The position numbers and the translations under genes are program-made. From JAIXWP01 sp041391745 (GTDB lineage Bacteria; Bacteroidota; Bacteroidia; Flavobacteriales_D; Sanyastnellaceae): a DNA stretch of 64,000 nucleotides. Under the pieces are notes generated by a model, which saw only the letters and a list, made by a program, of their open reading frames with translations, searched no databases and was not told where the DNA came from. Shown here in pieces: positions 1 through 8,406 of the stretch. Each line of letters opens with the position of its first letter. The stretch's first letter is position 1. The stretch is taken from NCBI GenBank assembly GCA_041391745.1, contig JAWKNK010000001.1, positions 186,001-250,000 on the forward strand. Reading direction: 5' to 3'.

Positions 1-837
1 TTTCTGAGATATAATCTCTTTTACTTCGTTAATTACTTTAACATTAACAATTAGTCTTTTAGCAGCAATACAACTTTGACCATTGTTTTGGAACCTCCCT
101 AATATGAGATGAGCACAAGCCTTTTTTATATCAGCATCTTCTGTAATAATAAAAGCGTTACTTCCTCCTAATTCAAGAACATGTGGCTTGAGATTTTTGG
201 CTGCAATGGATGCAGCCATTTTCCCGGCATGCACGGATCCCGTTAATGAAATGCCTTTGATTTCACTTCTTTCTATAACACCCTCCACCTTGGCAGAGGA
301 TATGTGTAATACTTGAAACTGAAAAGAGGCAAACCCCGCTTCAATAAAGAGCTCTGCCAGCGCATCTGCGCACATTTGAACATTGGACGCATGCTTGAGC
401 AAGACATTGTTTCCAGCTAACATCGCGGGCACTGCACACCGAATGACCTGCCAAAAAGGATAATTCCAGGGCATGATAGCCAGCCAAACGCCAAAAGGTT
501 CATAGGTCACATAGCTTTTTGCGGCATCTGTTTGAACCACCCGGTTTACTAGCCAAGATTCTGCATGTTCCGCGTAAAACTCGCAACACCAAGCACATTT
601 TTCGACCTCAGCAATGCTCTGTTGGATCGGTTTGCCCATCTCCGCAGTAATCAGTCGACCAAGAACATCTTTTTTATTTCGAAGAATTTCCGCCAGCCGA
701 ATAAACTTGAGAGGCTGCTCATTTCTAATACATCGATTAGAATGAGCAGCCTCAATTTTTTGATTAATAATCAGATCAGAATCTTCTTCCATGAAAGAAA
801 GAATTTCCCCGGAATATGGATTCTTACTTATTAGCAT
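1..837 (-). CDS. NAD(P)-dependent aldehyde dehydrogenase, C-terminus cut off by window edge
   Basis: Reverse-strand reading from an ATG at 837 gives an open frame to the window edge (279 codons). The protein shows the aldehyde dehydrogenase fold markers: PWNYPFWQ in the cofactor-binding domain, the GSVHAGK glycine region, ELGGSNAF with the general-base Glu, and NNGQSC carrying the catalytic Cys near position 60-70 of the window. These resemble the short succinate-semialdehyde dehydrogenases (GabD/Sad type, about 455 residues), so roughly 175 residues are missing. The start overlaps the stop of the tryptophan dioxygenase gene (TAATG), so the two are probably translationally coupled. Oxidation of an aldehyde to an acid is certain as a family role; the substrate is not. 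A semialdehyde from tryptophan/kynurenine breakdown is possible but is only inferred from the neighbour. Confidence 0.88.
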   Translation of the reverse strand, partial: MLISKNPYSGEILSFMEEDSDLIINQKIEAAHSNRCIRNEQPLKFIRLAEILRNKKDVLGRLITAEMGKPIQQSIAEVEKCAWCCEFYAEHAESWLVNRVVQTDAAKSYVTYEPFGVWLAIMPWNYPFWQVIRCAVPAMLAGNNVLLKHASNVQMCADALAELFIEAGFASFQFQVLHISSAKVEGVIERSEIKGISLTGSVHAGKMAASIAAKNLKPHVLELGGSNAFIITEDADIKKACAHLILGRFQNNGQSCIAAKRLIVNVKVINEVKEIISQK

Positions 838-1847
838 TAAAAATGATACCCTAGTTTATTCTGCAACTTAGGACTTAATTCAGGAATACGACTTCTTTCT
901 ACGAGAAAACTTGTTAATTCAGCAAATTCTTGGAAAATGTAGTGCTTCAAAGCAGCTTCTCTTAAATATCCTTTTCCGCTTGACCCACCTGTTCCTACTC
1001 GAGTGCCAATCATTCTGTGGACCATATTCATGTGGCGCCATCTCCAAGTTGCAAGAAGTTCATCGATCTCCAAAAGATGATTGATGAGTCGGAATGGGTT
1101 TTGTAAAATTGGATAATCGCGATAAAGCATAATAAATAGGGCAGAACGGCGCGCCTTATCTGTAAGTTTTCTGTCGTTTTGAGTCAAGTCAGTCATGAAA
1201 AGCTCTTCAAAAACCTTCACGTTTTGCTTTTCTCCTTCGCCAAGTGAATCGGCATAGGTGTCTTTGTAGATATTCCAAAAATCATTTCCATCTCCCCATT
1301 CTGTCCAGAATTCCGGAGTATTGAAATAAGGCATTCTTTCCAACCAATCATTTACCAAGCTCAATAGAGGAGTTTGTTTTGCCAAGTCGTAGATTTCTTG
1401 AGAATCTTCTGGCTTCAATTGACTTGTGAAATACTCGCGACCGTGGCGATCTTCCACTTTTAGACCCAAAACTGTTTCTAAAACTTTGAATTGCATGCTT
1501 TGGAATCCTGAAGCAGGGCGGAGCATATCTCTAAAATCGAGGAAGTCAAGAGGAGTCATTGTTTCCATTACGTCCACCTGATGAACAAGAAGTCTTAAAA
1601 TTTCAACTACACGATTAAGTCTTCTCACTGCCACTTGCAATTCTGGTGAATTATCATTGATCGATTCTTTCGACATGATCTCGTGTACTGATTTCACCTC
1701 AAAAAGCACTTGTTTGAACCATAGTTCATACGCTTGGTGAATCACGATAAATAGCATTTCGTCGTGAGCATGCTTATTTTGTTTGTCCGATTCTAGTGCT
1801 TGAGCATCAAGAATCTTGTTGAGTTGCAAATAAGAAGAATAATACAT
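837..1847 (-). CDS. kynA: Tryptophan 2,3-dioxygenase
   Basis: Heme enzyme that opens the indole ring of L-tryptophan to N-formylkynurenine, first step of the kynurenine pathway; cytoplasmic. The HDEMLFIVIHQAYELWFKQ segment near the N-terminus and the RHMNMVHRMIGTRVGTGGSSG segment (axial heme His, substrate-binding loop) are typical. The frame is open to a GTG at 1877, but I prefer the ATG at 1847 (336 residues): family members begin close to the YYSSYLQLNKILDAQ motif, and a -7 promoter element lies at 1866-1874, inside the longer version. It is the first gene of a two-gene unit with the aldehyde dehydrogenase downstream, and it is divergent from uvrA across a short shared upstream region. Confidence 0.95.
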   Translation of the reverse strand: MYYSSYLQLNKILDAQALESDKQNKHAHDEMLFIVIHQAYELWFKQVLFEVKSVHEIMSKESINDNSPELQVAVRRLNRVVEILRLLVHQVDVMETMTPLDFLDFRDMLRPASGFQSMQFKVLETVLGLKVEDRHGREYFTSQLKPEDSQEIYDLAKQTPLLSLVNDWLERMPYFNTPEFWTEWGDGNDFWNIYKDTYADSLGEGEKQNVKVFEELFMTDLTQNDRKLTDKARRSALFIMLYRDYPILQNPFRLINHLLEIDELLATWRWRHMNMVHRMIGTRVGTGGSSGKGYLREAALKHYIFQEFAELTSFLVERSRIPELSPKLQNKLGYHF

Positions 1848-1865
1848 TTCATTGATGTTTGAGCG

Positions 1866-1874
1866 GCGAATATA
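1866..1874 (-). promoter_or_regulatory. Promoter -7 element of kynA
   Basis: Minus strand reads TATATTCGC, matching the Bacteroidota -7 consensus TAnnTTTG with C for the third T. It ends about 19 bases before the preferred ATG at 1847. No clear -33 TTG was found. It argues against the GTG start at 1877. Confidence 0.5.
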
Positions 1875-1996
1875 CACTCTGATTTTTTTCGACTGCTGAC
1901 CAAGGTCAGTTTAGTTCGAAAAGTGGATATTTAGGAGTGCTCGGTGAACAAAAAACTTTAGGATTGTTTCAATCTCATAGCCATCTTTGAAGCCTT

Positions 1997-4807
1997 ATGC
2001 AGCAGGAAGAAATCATTGAAGTAATAGGTGCTCGCGAGCACAACTTGAAAAATATAGACGTCACCATTCCAAGAGACAAATTAGTTGTAATCACAGGATT
2101 GAGTGGAAGTGGAAAGTCATCACTTGCTTTCGACACGATTTATGCAGAAGGTCAGCGCCGATATATTGAGACGTTCAATGCCTATGCGCGTCAGTTCTTA
2201 GGTGAAATGGAACGACCCGACGTGGATAAAATCAATGGACTCTCACCAGTTATTTCCATTGAACAGAAAACAGTAAGCCGCAATCCTCGATCAACCGTTG
2301 GAACTATCACGGAGATTTATGACTTCTTGCGACTACTCTACGCCAGAGCTTCTGAAGCTTTCAGTTATGAGACGGGTGAAAAGATGATTCGTTATACCGA
2401 CGATCAAATTGTGCAATTGATTCTTAAAGAGTATGAAGGTGAAAAAATCGTAATCCTAGCACCACTTGTAAAAGGAAGAAAAGGTCACTACCGTGAGTTG
2501 TTTGAACAATTGATGAAGCAAGGTTATGTGCGTGCTCGAGTGGATGGTGAAATTGTAGAATTGGAAAAAGGATATAAGATTGATCGTTACAAAATTCATG
2601 ACATTGAATTGGTAGTAGATCGTTTACAGGTAGATAAAAAGGATAAACTCAGAATTTCACAAACCATTCAAACCGCAATGCGTCAAGGCAAAGGCAGTGT
2701 AATGGTGATGAAACACGGGAAAAAGGAAGTGCGTCACTTTTCAAGATTTTTGATGTGTCCAACATCAGGAATTTCTTATCCTGAGCCCGAACCGAATTTG
2801 TTTTCTTTCAATTCGCCTTATGGCGCTTGTCCCCATTGCAATGGATTGGGTGAAGTGGCAGAAGTAGATATCAATAAGATTATTCCAGACTTTAAAAAAT
2901 CGGTCAAAAAAGGCGGAATCGCTCCATTGGGTGAATCCAAAAACTCACACGCAATGATGCAAGTGGAGGCGGTGCTCAAGCATTTTGATTATGATTTGAA
3001 TACGCCACTTTCAGATATGGAAGAAGATGTAATCAACACTCTGCTTTATGGTTCTGAAGAAATATTTCAAGTAGCTGCATCGGGAGGATACACCTATCCT
3101 GTGAAGTTTGAGGGCATCATCAATACCATTGAAAAACAAGTAGAAGAAGAAACTAGTCCTGCCTTGAAAAGATGGGCAGAAAGTTTTATGAATAAAATGG
3201 CGTGCCCTGAATGTCATGGCAGCCGCCTTAAAAAAGAAGCACTTTATTTTAAGATAAATGACAAGAGCATTGACCAACTCGCGGCAATGGGACTTGTTGA
3301 ATTAGCAAAGTGGTTTGAGACCGTAGATAAAAAAATGTCCGAGCGTCAATTAGCTATTGCTACAGAACCGCTCAAAGAAATCAGTAGTCGATTGAGTTTT
3401 TTGATTGGTGTTGGTTTGGATTATCTCACTTTGCACAGGAGCGCAAGAACATTGAGCGGAGGAGAAGCACAACGCATCCGCTTGGCCACACAAATAGGTT
3501 CGCAACTAGTAGGCGTTCTTTATATTCTTGATGAACCAAGCATTGGATTGCACCAGCGTGATAATCACAAATTGATTGAGTCACTGAAAAAACTTCGCGA
3601 CACCGGCAACAGCGTTTTAGTAGTAGAACACGACCGAGACATGATGCTCGAAAGTGATCATTTAATTGACATAGGACCAGGAGCTGGTGTGCATGGAGGT
3701 AGAGTGGTGGCTCAAGGTTCACCCAATGAACACTTGGCACAAGACAGTGTGACGTCAAAATATTTGAAAGGTGAAATTCAAATTGAAACACCAAAAAACA
3801 GAAGAAAGGGAACGGGTAAAAAACTGGTGCTGCAAGGAGCAGAAGGGCACAATTTGAAGAAAGTGGATTTGACACTTCCTCTCGGTAAGTTCATTTGTAT
3901 TACTGGGGTTAGTGGAAGTGGCAAGAGTTCACTGATAAGTCATACCCTTTATCCCATTTTAAATAATCACTTCTTCAATGGCGTAAAAAAACCATTGCCC
4001 TACAAAGGCATCAAAGGGTTGGAGCACTTGGATAAAGTGATTGAAATAGATCAAAGTCCTATTGGACGCACCCCGCGAAGTAATCCTTCTACCTATACTG
4101 GTATTTTCACGGACATACGAGCATTGTATAGCAATTCACCTGAAGCAAAAATCCGCGGATATCAACCGGGAAGATTTAGTTTTAACGTTGCCGGCGGAAG
4201 ATGCGAAACATGCAAGGGAGCGGGGTTGCGTACTATTGAAATGAATTTCCTCCCGGATGTATATGTGTTGTGTGAAAGCTGCAACGGCAAACGCTACAAT
4301 CGCGAAACATTAGAAATTCGATACAAAGGAAAAAGCATTGCGGATGTTCTTGATATGACCGTCGATCAAGCGGTCGAGTTTTTTGAAGCACATCCAAAAA
4401 TCAAAAAGGTTGTGGATACGCTTCAAGATGTTGGGTTAGGCTATATCACCCTTGGACAACACAGCACCACATTGAGTGGAGGTGAAGCACAGCGTGTGAA
4501 ACTCTCTACTGAATTGGCGAAGCGGGATACCGGCAACACCATTTATATTTTGGACGAACCAACCACAGGATTACATTTCCAAGATGTACAAATGCTTATC
4601 AACGTTCTGAATCGCTTAGTGGATAGAGGTAATACCGTTTTGGTAATCGAACACAATATGGACATGATAAAAGTTGCAGACCATATTATAGATATCGGTC
4701 CTGAAGGCGGTCAAGGCGGAGGCCAAGTCATCGCCGAAGGCACCCCCGAAGAAGTCGCTAAAGTGAAAAAGAGTTATACGGGGAAGTATCTTTTGATGGA
4801 GTTGTAG
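1997..4807 (+). CDS. uvrA: Excinuclease ABC subunit A
   Basis: DNA damage recognition subunit of nucleotide excision repair; dimeric ABC ATPase working with UvrB and UvrC in the cytoplasm. 936 residues, normal for UvrA. Two ATP-binding cassettes are visible: Walker A GLSGSGKSSLAFDT near residue 34 with signature LSGGEAQRIRLATQ near 493, and a second Walker A GVSGSGKSSL near 637 with LSGGEAQRVKLSTEL near 831. Zinc-binding Cys pairs are seen at CPHCNGLG, CPECHGSR and CETCKGAG...CESCNGKR. The gene is intact with no frame break. It runs toward the bestrophin gene, with the heptamer-flanked S23 unit starting three bases after its stop codon. Confidence 0.98.
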   Translation: MQQEEIIEVIGAREHNLKNIDVTIPRDKLVVITGLSGSGKSSLAFDTIYAEGQRRYIETFNAYARQFLGEMERPDVDKINGLSPVISIEQKTVSRNPRSTVGTITEIYDFLRLLYARASEAFSYETGEKMIRYTDDQIVQLILKEYEGEKIVILAPLVKGRKGHYRELFEQLMKQGYVRARVDGEIVELEKGYKIDRYKIHDIELVVDRLQVDKKDKLRISQTIQTAMRQGKGSVMVMKHGKKEVRHFSRFLMCPTSGISYPEPEPNLFSFNSPYGACPHCNGLGEVAEVDINKIIPDFKKSVKKGGIAPLGESKNSHAMMQVEAVLKHFDYDLNTPLSDMEEDVINTLLYGSEEIFQVAASGGYTYPVKFEGIINTIEKQVEEETSPALKRWAESFMNKMACPECHGSRLKKEALYFKINDKSIDQLAAMGLVELAKWFETVDKKMSERQLAIATEPLKEISSRLSFLIGVGLDYLTLHRSARTLSGGEAQRIRLATQIGSQLVGVLYILDEPSIGLHQRDNHKLIESLKKLRDTGNSVLVVEHDRDMMLESDHLIDIGPGAGVHGGRVVAQGSPNEHLAQDSVTSKYLKGEIQIETPKNRRKGTGKKLVLQGAEGHNLKKVDLTLPLGKFICITGVSGSGKSSLISHTLYPILNNHFFNGVKKPLPYKGIKGLEHLDKVIEIDQSPIGRTPRSNPSTYTGIFTDIRALYSNSPEAKIRGYQPGRFSFNVAGGRCETCKGAGLRTIEMNFLPDVYVLCESCNGKRYNRETLEIRYKGKSIADVLDMTVDQAVEFFEAHPKIKKVVDTLQDVGLGYITLGQHSTTLSGGEAQRVKLSTELAKRDTGNTIYILDEPTTGLHFQDVQMLINVLNRLVDRGNTVLVIEHNMDMIKVADHIIDIGPEGGQGGGQVIAEGTPEEVAKVKKSYTGKYLLMEL

Positions 4808-4810
4808 ATC

Positions 4811-4838
4811 ATGGCTCATGGCTCATGGTTTCTGGTTC
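4811..4838 (+). repeat. Left heptamer array (four units)
   Basis: Four consecutive 7-mers: ATGGCTC, ATGGCTC, ATGGTTT, CTGGTTC, followed by CTG. Consensus NTGGYTY. It begins three bases after the uvrA stop codon. The unit occurs in the opposite orientation at 5344-5385. Confidence 0.75.
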
Positions 4839-4855
4839 CTGAAAAAATAGAAAGA

Positions 4856-5236
4856 CTATTTGAACTTTGTACCTTTAAGTTCGGAAGCACTTAAGTATGA
4901 AATAAATTTCGATAATTGTTTGAGGATAATCAATGCTTTACCTTCTAGTAATCGATGTTGATCATCATTTAACTGGCCAAGCAACTTCATTCTTGAAATT
5001 TGATTTGAATACTCATTACATGAGCCACTAGCTATATAAAGGAAGTGAATCAATTCTTTATTTCCTCCTCGTCCAACACCTTCTGCTATATTATCCGAAA
5101 TGCTTCCGCATGAGGACTCGACTTGTTCTGCCAACCTGTAATACTTACTGGAACGCAAAATGAAAATATGCTCTACCGATAATGCATATAATTCAATTGC
5201 ATTTTTCCAGACATCTAGTTCTTTGAAGTTTTTCAT
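4856..5236 (-). CDS. Four-helix bundle protein, S23/IVP family
   Basis: 126 residues. The pattern FKELDVWKNAIELY at the N-terminus, YRLAEQVESSCGSISDNIAEG in the middle and a Ser/Gly-rich turn before a last helix (CNEYSNQISRMKLLGQL) are typical of the family first described from proteins encoded in 23S rRNA intervening sequences (TIGR02436). The protein is expected to be all-helical and to form oligomers; family members related to Avd of diversity-generating retroelements bind nucleic acid. The cellular role of stand-alone copies is unknown. It lies between inverted heptamer arrays, is transcribed toward uvrA, and has a -7 element ending four bases before the ATG, which suggests a leaderless mRNA. 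Confidence 0.9.
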   Translation of the reverse strand: MKNFKELDVWKNAIELYALSVEHIFILRSSKYYRLAEQVESSCGSISDNIAEGVGRGGNKELIHFLYIASGSCNEYSNQISRMKLLGQLNDDQHRLLEGKALIILKQLSKFISYLSASELKGTKFK

Positions 5237-5240
5237 TGTC

Positions 5241-5248
5241 CAAAATTA
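5241..5248 (-). promoter_or_regulatory. Promoter -7 element of the S23-family gene
   Basis: Minus strand TAATTTTG, a full match to TAnnTTTG, separated from the ATG at 5236 by four bases. Transcription would then begin at or next to the start codon. Confidence 0.5.
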
Positions 5249-5343
5249 CTGACTTCAAAGTCCCATGTAGTTTGAATAATTATTCCATCTTATTTGAATA
5301 ATATTCTTATATCACGCTTACCAAGGGCTTGCACAAATCTCAA

Positions 5344-5385
5344 GAACCAAGAACTAGGAGCCACAAACCATAATCCACGAACCAT
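5344..5385 (-). repeat. Right heptamer array (six units, inverted)
   Basis: Read on the minus strand: ATGGTTC, GTGGATT, ATGGTTT, GTGGCTC, CTAGTTC, TTGGTTC, i.e. six exact-register 7-mers of consensus NTGGYTY with some drift. The first unit touches the stop codon of the bestrophin gene (5385-5387). Orientation is opposite to the left array. Confidence 0.75.
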
Positions 5386-6260
5386 CACAAAATCTCCCCA
5401 ACGTGTTTTTGAATGTTTGCAGAGATTTGTTCTGTGGGGAGGTCGTTGGCGTCGCCGCCGAATGGGTCTTCAATTTCTTCAGCGATAAGTTCGAGAGAAG
5501 CAAGGATGTAGAATATAAATGCAACAACAGGCACAGTATAATATCCCAGAGAAAACACATACCCGAAAGGCAGTGTCATTACATAAAAGAAAATAAATTT
5601 CTTCAGAAAGATGCTATATGAAAAGGGGATAGGAGTGTTCTTTATTCTTTCGCATGCTCCACAGATATCGGTAAAAGATGATAGCTCACCATTTAGTATC
5701 AGCCATTGCTCGTCTGTCAATTTTTGAGCTCTTCTCAATTCTGCTGTTTTATTGATCATCATTCCTGCAATTTGATTCGGAACGTGTTTATCGGTAGAAA
5801 GATGATTCCAAATATGATTCATGCCGTCTTCCGTTTCGCGCATGGGTAATTGTGATCGCAAATGCCTCATCAATCCAAATGCATACGCTGGAATAGCGAT
5901 TCTAAAAAAGTCGTGGGTCTCTTTGTCTTCTGGGAATAGCGCTTTGATTTTGATGGCCAAGTTGCGCGAATTATTGACCAAGCTTCCCCAATGTTTGCGT
6001 CCTTCCCACCATCTGTCGTAGGCTGTATTTGTTCTAAATACTAATAGAAGTGATATTACAAAACCCACCAATCCATGCATGATTGGGATATTTTTCACAT
6101 GACTAGTCTCCGACAATTTCCAATACTCTAGTTCCAGCCAAGCCACTCCCCAAGAGTAGAGGCTAATTACAAGGATCAAAGGAATTAATTTCCTGAAGGT
6201 GTCTGCTTTGTGAAATCGAAAAACAAATGAAACCCAGTCTTTAGGATTGTAAGCTATCAT
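5385..6260 (-). CDS. Bestrophin-family channel protein
   Basis: 291 residues, length typical of bacterial bestrophin-like proteins (UPF0187/YneE). The conserved core GLVGFVISLLLVFRTNTAYDRWWEGRKHWG is present around residues 65-95, with hydrophobic segments near 25-45 and 60-80 and a second pair near 220-260. Bacterial members form pentameric inner-membrane ion channels; the Klebsiella homologue conducts cations, so ion specificity cannot be set from sequence alone. The gene sits downstream of the rpsA terminator, on the same strand, and its stop codon is part of the right heptamer array. Confidence 0.92.
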   Translation of the reverse strand: MIAYNPKDWVSFVFRFHKADTFRKLIPLILVISLYSWGVAWLELEYWKLSETSHVKNIPIMHGLVGFVISLLLVFRTNTAYDRWWEGRKHWGSLVNNSRNLAIKIKALFPEDKETHDFFRIAIPAYAFGLMRHLRSQLPMRETEDGMNHIWNHLSTDKHVPNQIAGMMINKTAELRRAQKLTDEQWLILNGELSSFTDICGACERIKNTPIPFSYSIFLKKFIFFYVMTLPFGYVFSLGYYTVPVVAFIFYILASLELIAEEIEDPFGGDANDLPTEQISANIQKHVGEIL

Positions 6261-6279
6261 GGGATAAATATCAAAAAAA

Positions 6280-6305
6280 AATCCCCCCGAAACTCGGGGG
6301 GATTT
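6280..6305 (-). terminator. Rho-independent terminator after rpsA
   Basis: Near-perfect hairpin AATCCCCCCGA / TCGGGGGGATT with a three-base loop. On the minus strand it is followed by a run of about nine T. It closes the rpsA transcript 20 bases after its stop. Confidence 0.93.
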
Positions 6306-6325
6306 AAGATTATTCGATTGAAAGA

Positions 6326-8269
6326 TTATTCAGCTGATTCGCCGTCTTTACCTTCCATTTTGTCTTTAAGATTAGCAAGAACGCTAAGGTCACCTAGAGT
6401 AGATTTTTCTACTTGTGCGTTTACAGCTTTCACTGCAGAAGAAGATTCGTTTCCGCCTTCTTTCTTAGCACGTGGCTTCTTAACTGTTTCAGCTGCCGCT
6501 TCATCTTCTTTGAAAGTACCAGTGTGAGATACGGTGATCTTGCGTTGGTTTTTGTTGAATTCAAGTACAACGAAGTCAAGAGCCTCTTCAACTTTAGCAG
6601 TTGAACCGTCTTCTTTCTTCAAGTTCTTGTTTGCACAGTAACCTTCAAGACCGTATGGAAGAGCTACGATAGCGTGGCTACCTTCTTTCTTCACGATAGT
6701 ACCTTGGTGCTTAGAACCTTCAACGAATACAGTTTCGAACACATCCCATGGATTTTCTTCCAATTGTTTGTGACCTAGGCTGATTCTGCGGTTTTCTTTG
6801 TCAAGTTCAAGAACCACTACATCGATTTCGTCGCCGATTTGGCAGAATTCAGATGGGTGCTTGATTTTCTTGCTCCAAGAAAGATCTGAGATGTGGATAA
6901 GACCGTCGATTCCGTCAGCAAGTTCGCAGAACACACCGAAGTTAGTGAATGCACGAACTTTCGCTTTATGCTTGCTTTCTACTGGGAAACGAGATTCGAT
7001 ACCTTCCCATGGATCTTGCATCAACTGCTTCATACCCAAAGAAAGTTTGCGCTCGTCTTTATCTACATTAAGAACTACACATTCTACTTCGTCACCTACT
7101 TTCAAGAAATCTTGAGCAGAACGGAGGTGTGAGCTCCATGACATTTCAGATACGTGGATAAGTCCTTCAACACCAGGAGCTACTTCTACGAAAGCACCAT
7201 AGTCAGCAAGAACTACCACTTTACCTTTCACTTTCTGCCCCTCTTGAAGGCTCTCTTGAAGAGCATCCCATGGGTGAGCTGAAAGTTGCTTCAAGCCGAG
7301 AGCAATACGCTTCTTCTCATCATCAAAGTCAAGAATAACAACGTTGATTTTCTCGTCAAGAGTAACCACTTCTTCAGGGTGGTTGATACGACCCCAAGAA
7401 AGATCTGTAATGTGGATAAGACCATCAACACCACCAAGGTCAACGAATACACCGTAGCTAGTGATGTTCTTAACAACACCTTCCAATACCTGACCTTTTT
7501 CAAGACCAGACATGATTTGTTTTTTCTGTTCTTCAAGTTCCGCTTCGATAAGAGCTTTGTGAGAAACCACAACGTTTTTGAATTCGTTGTTGATTTTAAC
7601 CACTTTCAACTCCATCACTTTACCAACGTAAACGTCGTAATCACGGATTGGCTTAACGTCAATTTGAGAACCTGGAAGGAATGCTTCGATTCCGAATACA
7701 TCCACGATAAGACCACCTTTAGTGCGACATTTAACGTCACCTTTGATGATTTCACCAGTCTCAAGAGCTCTGTTCACATTACCCCAAGCGCTAAATACGC
7801 GAGCAGTTTTGTGAGAAACTTTCAATTGACCGTTTTTGTCTTCTTGTTGTTCTACGTAAACAGGAACTACATCACCAGGCTTCAAATCTGGGTTGTAACG
7901 GAATTCTGTAACCGGAATAACACCTTCTGATTTGTAACCAATGTTTACAACAACTTCTTTTTTGTTTACAAGAACAACTGTTCCATCTACTACTTCTTTT
8001 TCAGCGATAGTAGACAATGTGTTTTCGTAAATGCTGTCAAGCTTAGCGTGATCTTCAGCTGTGTATCCTCCGCCCGCTTCGTATGCGTCCCAGTTGAATT
8101 CACCAGAAGCTGTCATATACGCAGCATCATCAGCTGTGCTATAAATGTCTAGTGGTTCTTCTTTAGATACATCTTCTCTTTCAACGCGTGCAGTCGTTTC
8201 CTCTGCTGCGTTTTCGATTGGATCTACGTTTTCTGCGTCAGCAGCTTTTACTTTTTTTGATTCTGCCAT
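6326..8269 (-). CDS. rpsA: 30S ribosomal protein S1
   Basis: 647 residues with six S1/OB repeats at roughly residues 95-165, 180-245, 260-330, 348-418, 433-503 and 520-590; repeats 3, 4 and 5 carry the strongest motif (for example YGVFVDLGGVDGLIHITDLSW). A charged Lys/Glu-rich tail follows. S1 brings mRNA to the 30S subunit; in Bacteroidota it is thought to matter particularly because Shine-Dalgarno sequences are little used. Acidic N-terminal extension of about 80 residues (IENAAEETTARVEREDVSKE) is usual for the phylum. The gene is intact, has its own terminator at 6280-6305 and a 137-base leader with complementary segments. Confidence 0.97.
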   Translation of the reverse strand: MAESKKVKAADAENVDPIENAAEETTARVEREDVSKEEPLDIYSTADDAAYMTASGEFNWDAYEAGGGYTAEDHAKLDSIYENTLSTIAEKEVVDGTVVLVNKKEVVVNIGYKSEGVIPVTEFRYNPDLKPGDVVPVYVEQQEDKNGQLKVSHKTARVFSAWGNVNRALETGEIIKGDVKCRTKGGLIVDVFGIEAFLPGSQIDVKPIRDYDVYVGKVMELKVVKINNEFKNVVVSHKALIEAELEEQKKQIMSGLEKGQVLEGVVKNITSYGVFVDLGGVDGLIHITDLSWGRINHPEEVVTLDEKINVVILDFDDEKKRIALGLKQLSAHPWDALQESLQEGQKVKGKVVVLADYGAFVEVAPGVEGLIHVSEMSWSSHLRSAQDFLKVGDEVECVVLNVDKDERKLSLGMKQLMQDPWEGIESRFPVESKHKAKVRAFTNFGVFCELADGIDGLIHISDLSWSKKIKHPSEFCQIGDEIDVVVLELDKENRRISLGHKQLEENPWDVFETVFVEGSKHQGTIVKKEGSHAIVALPYGLEGYCANKNLKKEDGSTAKVEEALDFVVLEFNKNQRKITVSHTGTFKEDEAAAETVKKPRAKKEGGNESSSAVKAVNAQVEKSTLGDLSVLANLKDKMEGKDGESAE

Positions 8270-8284
8270 GTGGCTTTAATTTGT

Positions 8285-8358
8285 ATTCGGTCTCCTCATT
8301 TTGAGTACATTCTAAAACCGAAGGGGTTATTTGTTTTGTTTTAATACAATAACCGAAT
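8285..8358 (-). promoter_or_regulatory. rpsA leader with two mutually exclusive pairings
   Basis: In the rpsA leader, ACCGAAT lies just upstream of the start codon (8285-8291 on the plus strand reads ATTCGGT). Two upstream segments can pair with it: ATTCGGT at 8352-8358 and TTCGGT at 8317-8322. Only one pairing can form at a time. S1 is known to control its own translation in E. coli; such control here is an inference. Confidence 0.35.
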
Positions 8359-8406
8359 GCTTGATTATTGCTTTTCAGACATTTACCTCTCTGAAATTGA
8401 GGGGTG

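Larger units (their letters stand above)
4811..5385. mobile_element. Putative compact element: S23-family gene between inverted heptamer arrays
   Basis: A unit of about 575 bp fills the whole gap between the stop codons of convergent uvrA and the bestrophin gene. The left end is an array of the 7-mer ATGGCTC-like unit on the plus strand; the right end is an array of the same kind of unit on the minus strand, so the arrays are in inverted orientation, like terminal inverted repeats. Inside is one complete gene for a four-helix-bundle protein with its own promoter. There is no transposase, integrase or reverse transcriptase. Mobility is an inference from the architecture; what is seen is the gene plus two inverted heptamer arrays. 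Confidence 0.4.

Noticed and set aside
3426..3875. 149-codon minus-strand frame inside uvrA
   Set aside because: Shadow of the UvrA coding sequence, which is intact in the other strand.
4856..5236. Diversity-generating retroelement, because the S23 protein resembles Avd
   Set aside because: No reverse transcriptase, template repeat or variable repeat was seen in the window.
7286..7930. 214-codon open frame on the plus strand inside rpsA
   Set aside because: It is antisense to conserved S1 repeats; its length comes from the biased codon use of rpsA. No start context or recognisable protein.
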